A stretch of 7,847 nucleotides of DNA from NCBI GenBank assembly GCA_015256455.1, contig JABZMB010000057.1, forward strand, positions 1 through 7,847, written 5' to 3'. The notes beneath the pieces were generated by a model. That model ran no database searches. It was not told the DNA's origin and worked only from the letters and a program-made list of their open reading frames with translations. The position numbers were made by a program, and so were the translations under genes. Positions 6,270 to 7,847 of the stretch are shown here, in pieces. This stretch comes from Solobacterium sp. GTDB taxonomy: Bacteria; Bacillota_I; Bacilli_A; Erysipelotrichales; Erysipelotrichaceae. Each line of letters begins with the position of its first letter. The first letter of the stretch is position 1.

Positions 6270-6295
6270 AAGCATATATATTTATATGCTTTTTT
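6270..6295 (+). terminator. Hairpin with T-tract between the second regulator and the amidohydrolase
   Basis: AAGCATATA (6270-6278), loop TATT and TATATGCTT (6283-6291) form a perfect 9-bp stem running into six T residues (6290-6295). It could end the regulator transcript or act as an attenuator in the amidohydrolase leader. The stem has only two G-C pairs, so terminator strength is doubtful, and the same palindrome could be an operator. Confidence 0.5.
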
Positions 6296-6306
6296 GGCTT
6301 TTACCC

Positions 6307-6314
6307 AGGAGGAG
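6307..6314 (+). promoter_or_regulatory. Amidohydrolase ribosome binding site
   Basis: AGGAGGAG just before the ATG at 6317 is a near-perfect Shine-Dalgarno with a short spacing, and it fixes the start of a gene that has no stop in the window. Confidence 0.85.
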
Positions 6315-6316
6315 AA

Positions 6317-7847
6317 ATGTCTATTAACAACTATATCTTAAAATCAGATCAAATTTTTTGTGCTAATCAACAAGATGTTATTAACGGTTATATTATTATT
6401 CATGGCAATAAAATTCATGCCATCGAAAAAGGTTTTATTCCTTCTTCATTAGAAAATCAATATAAGGTTTACGACCTTTCCGGCAAAACTATTTTGCCTG
6501 GTTTCTTTGATGCACACACATTCTTTACTGGTTGGTCTTTGCGATATATCGGTATTGATCTTTCAAATGCAAAAACGGAAAAAGATGTTATTGAGGTTCT
6601 AAAAACATGCTATTCTCATCAAGATCATATCTTTGGGCATGGGATATCTGATAATTTTAACACCCCAAGTCCTGAAGAATTAGAAGGATTATTCCCAAAT
6701 TGTCGTATTGTCCTATTTTCTACAAGTGGTGAACATTTTTGGCTAAATACAACCGCAATCAATCACTATGGATTTGATTTAACTGCAGATTGTAATGAAG
6801 TATTCTGGAAATTATTAGACGAAATACTTAAAGATAAGAATTTTATTAAACCCTTATTCAAAAAATATATGGCTATGCTAAATGCGCGCGGTATTACTTC
6901 TGTAAAAGAAATTGGGTTTGATAAATTTAGTGGCTTCCAAAATATTTTGTCTGAGCTTGAATCTGAGGAAGAATTAAATCTGCGTGTACATTTTATGTCC
7001 CAACCAGTAGGCGCGAATGCAAACTTTGAATATGCGAAGAAGATGATGGCCAATTACAATTCTGATTTTATTCGTTTTTCAGGTTTTAATCGTATGACAG
7101 ATGGTTCTATTTCTCAGGGAAATGGTTTACTAAAGCAACCATACGAGAATCAAAATTATAAATGTAAACTTGATATTAATTGGGAGTTAATTCAGGATGA
7201 AGTACTTGAAGCCGATAAAATTGGTACTCGATTCTCACTAAATGCTCAAGGTGATGGAGCAGTCGAAAAGGCCGTTAATATCTTTAATTTATGCAAAAAA
7301 GATAATAACGGAAAATTAGTGAATCGACATGCTATAACGGAAGCAGAATTTAGTGATCCAGTTGATTTAAAACGAATGGCAGACCTTGGTATTATTTGCG
7401 AATATTATCCACAAATTCAATCAATCACTAGCTACGATGACAAAGTCGGAATGATAAAAAAACAGATTGGCTTAGAGCGTGGAAAAAATTATTGGAATCG
7501 CCGTAAGATGAAAGACTATGGTGTTCCGCTATGCTGTGGTACTGACCTCCCTCTCGTTATTGATCATATACCCGAATCTATTTATTACTCTGTAACAGGT
7601 CTATTCCCTGAAGGTGGAAATCCCTTCAATCAGGAAAATTGCTTAACTATACCAGAGGTGCTGGAAAGTTGGACATTTGGTGGAGCATATGATTTCTACC
7701 GTGAAGATGATTTGGGATCAATTACAGTTGGAAAACTTGCGGACTTTGCTGTTATCGATGGTGATATTTTGCATACCAATCCAAAAGATTGTCGCTCATT
7801 AGATGTATACATGACGATAGTTAATGGTAAAATTGTATATCAAAAAT
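6317..7847 (+). CDS. Amidohydrolase-3 (YtcJ/AepA-like) protein with altered metal site; extreme C-terminus beyond window
   Basis: I translated 510 codons with no stop to the window edge. The end VNGKIVYQK is the usual last strand of these proteins, so only a few residues are missing. The fold is that of the metal-dependent amidohydrolase superfamily, family PF07969: N-terminal beta-sandwich (1-57), LPGFFDAHTFF (60-70) opening the TIM barrel, FNRMTDGSISQG (257-268), LNAQGDGAV (308-316), NRHAITEAEF (336-345), CCGTDLPL (406-413), and the closing GSITVGKLADFAVIDGD. His67 and Asp410 are kept. The usual second His of HxH is Phe69, the lysine-like position is Asn258, the His of HAxGD is Asn309, and the His of RHxIEH is Glu342 by my alignment. 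It may therefore bind metal differently or not be a hydrolase. A strong ribosome site precedes it. It might process an amide, acyl or cyclic derivative related to the frl substrate; the reaction cannot be assigned. Confidence 0.85.
   Translation, partial: MSINNYILKSDQIFCANQQDVINGYIIIHGNKIHAIEKGFIPSSLENQYKVYDLSGKTILPGFFDAHTFFTGWSLRYIGIDLSNAKTEKDVIEVLKTCYSHQDHIFGHGISDNFNTPSPEELEGLFPNCRIVLFSTSGEHFWLNTTAINHYGFDLTADCNEVFWKLLDEILKDKNFIKPLFKKYMAMLNARGITSVKEIGFDKFSGFQNILSELESEEELNLRVHFMSQPVGANANFEYAKKMMANYNSDFIRFSGFNRMTDGSISQGNGLLKQPYENQNYKCKLDINWELIQDEVLEADKIGTRFSLNAQGDGAVEKAVNIFNLCKKDNNGKLVNRHAITEAEFSDPVDLKRMADLGIICEYYPQIQSITSYDDKVGMIKKQIGLERGKNYWNRRKMKDYGVPLCCGTDLPLVIDHIPESIYYSVTGLFPEGGNPFNQENCLTIPEVLESWTFGGAYDFYREDDLGSITVGKLADFAVIDGDILHTNPKDCRSLDVYMTIVNGKIVYQK

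Noticed and set aside
6766..7053. Minus-strand open frame of 95 codons
   Set aside because: Antisense to the amidohydrolase coding region, which is continuous and preceded by a strong ribosome site.
6317..7847. Amidohydrolase as a pseudogene because of the lost metal ligands
   Set aside because: The frame is uninterrupted over 510 codons, the N- and C-terminal family landmarks are present and the ribosome site is strong; an altered function fits better.
1..7847. Mobile elements, CRISPR arrays, tRNA or rRNA genes
   Set aside because: I saw no transposase or integrase motifs, no regularly spaced repeats and no tRNA- or rRNA-like sequence.

Overview
The window is AT-rich DNA with short intergenic gaps, strong purine-rich Shine-Dalgarno sites and proteins rich in Lys, Asn, Ile and Tyr. 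It reads as the chromosome of a low-GC member of the Bacillota, plausibly a gut anaerobe. That placement is inferred from composition and gene content; no taxonomic marker gene is present.

Left part (about 1-4573, minus strand): a five-gene operon for fructosamine (Amadori compound) use. In transcription order it is frlA (APC permease), frlD (PfkB-type fructosamine kinase), an EstA/esterase-D-type serine hydrolase, frlB (SIS-domain fructosamine-6-phosphate deglycase) and frlC (TIM-barrel fructoselysine 3-epimerase, cut by the left window edge after 150 codons). frlA/frlD overlap by ATGA and frlD/esterase by TAATG. The esterase is followed by an 18-bp gap, then frlB. A 121-bp gap holding a perfect 16-bp inverted repeat separates frlB from frlC. 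Read together, fructoselysine or psicoselysine is imported by FrlA, psicoselysine is epimerised by FrlC, FrlD phosphorylates at the 6-position, and FrlB releases glucose-6-phosphate and lysine. The esterase is an unusual insertion whose substrate is not evident.

Middle (4574-4744): a divergent control region. It has a good extended -10 promoter for frlA, an 18-bp imperfect palindrome just downstream of the predicted frlA start, and a second, 12-bp perfect palindrome upstream of the frlA -35.

Right part (4745-7847, plus strand): two tandem, non-identical GntR/HutC (UTRA) regulators, then a 117-bp gap with hairpins, then a nearly complete amidohydrolase-3 (YtcJ/AepA-like) protein running off the right edge. 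In the amidohydrolase the usual metal ligands are largely replaced (HxH to HTF, plus His to Asn and His to Glu), although the reading frame is intact.

The most notable non-coding signal is a composite block found in both control regions, upstream of frlA (4599-4628) and upstream of the amidohydrolase (6238-6266). It consists of GCATA, TACACTTTAAA and TCTCTGC, followed by a palindrome, and suggests that a common regulator ties the amidohydrolase to the frl operon.
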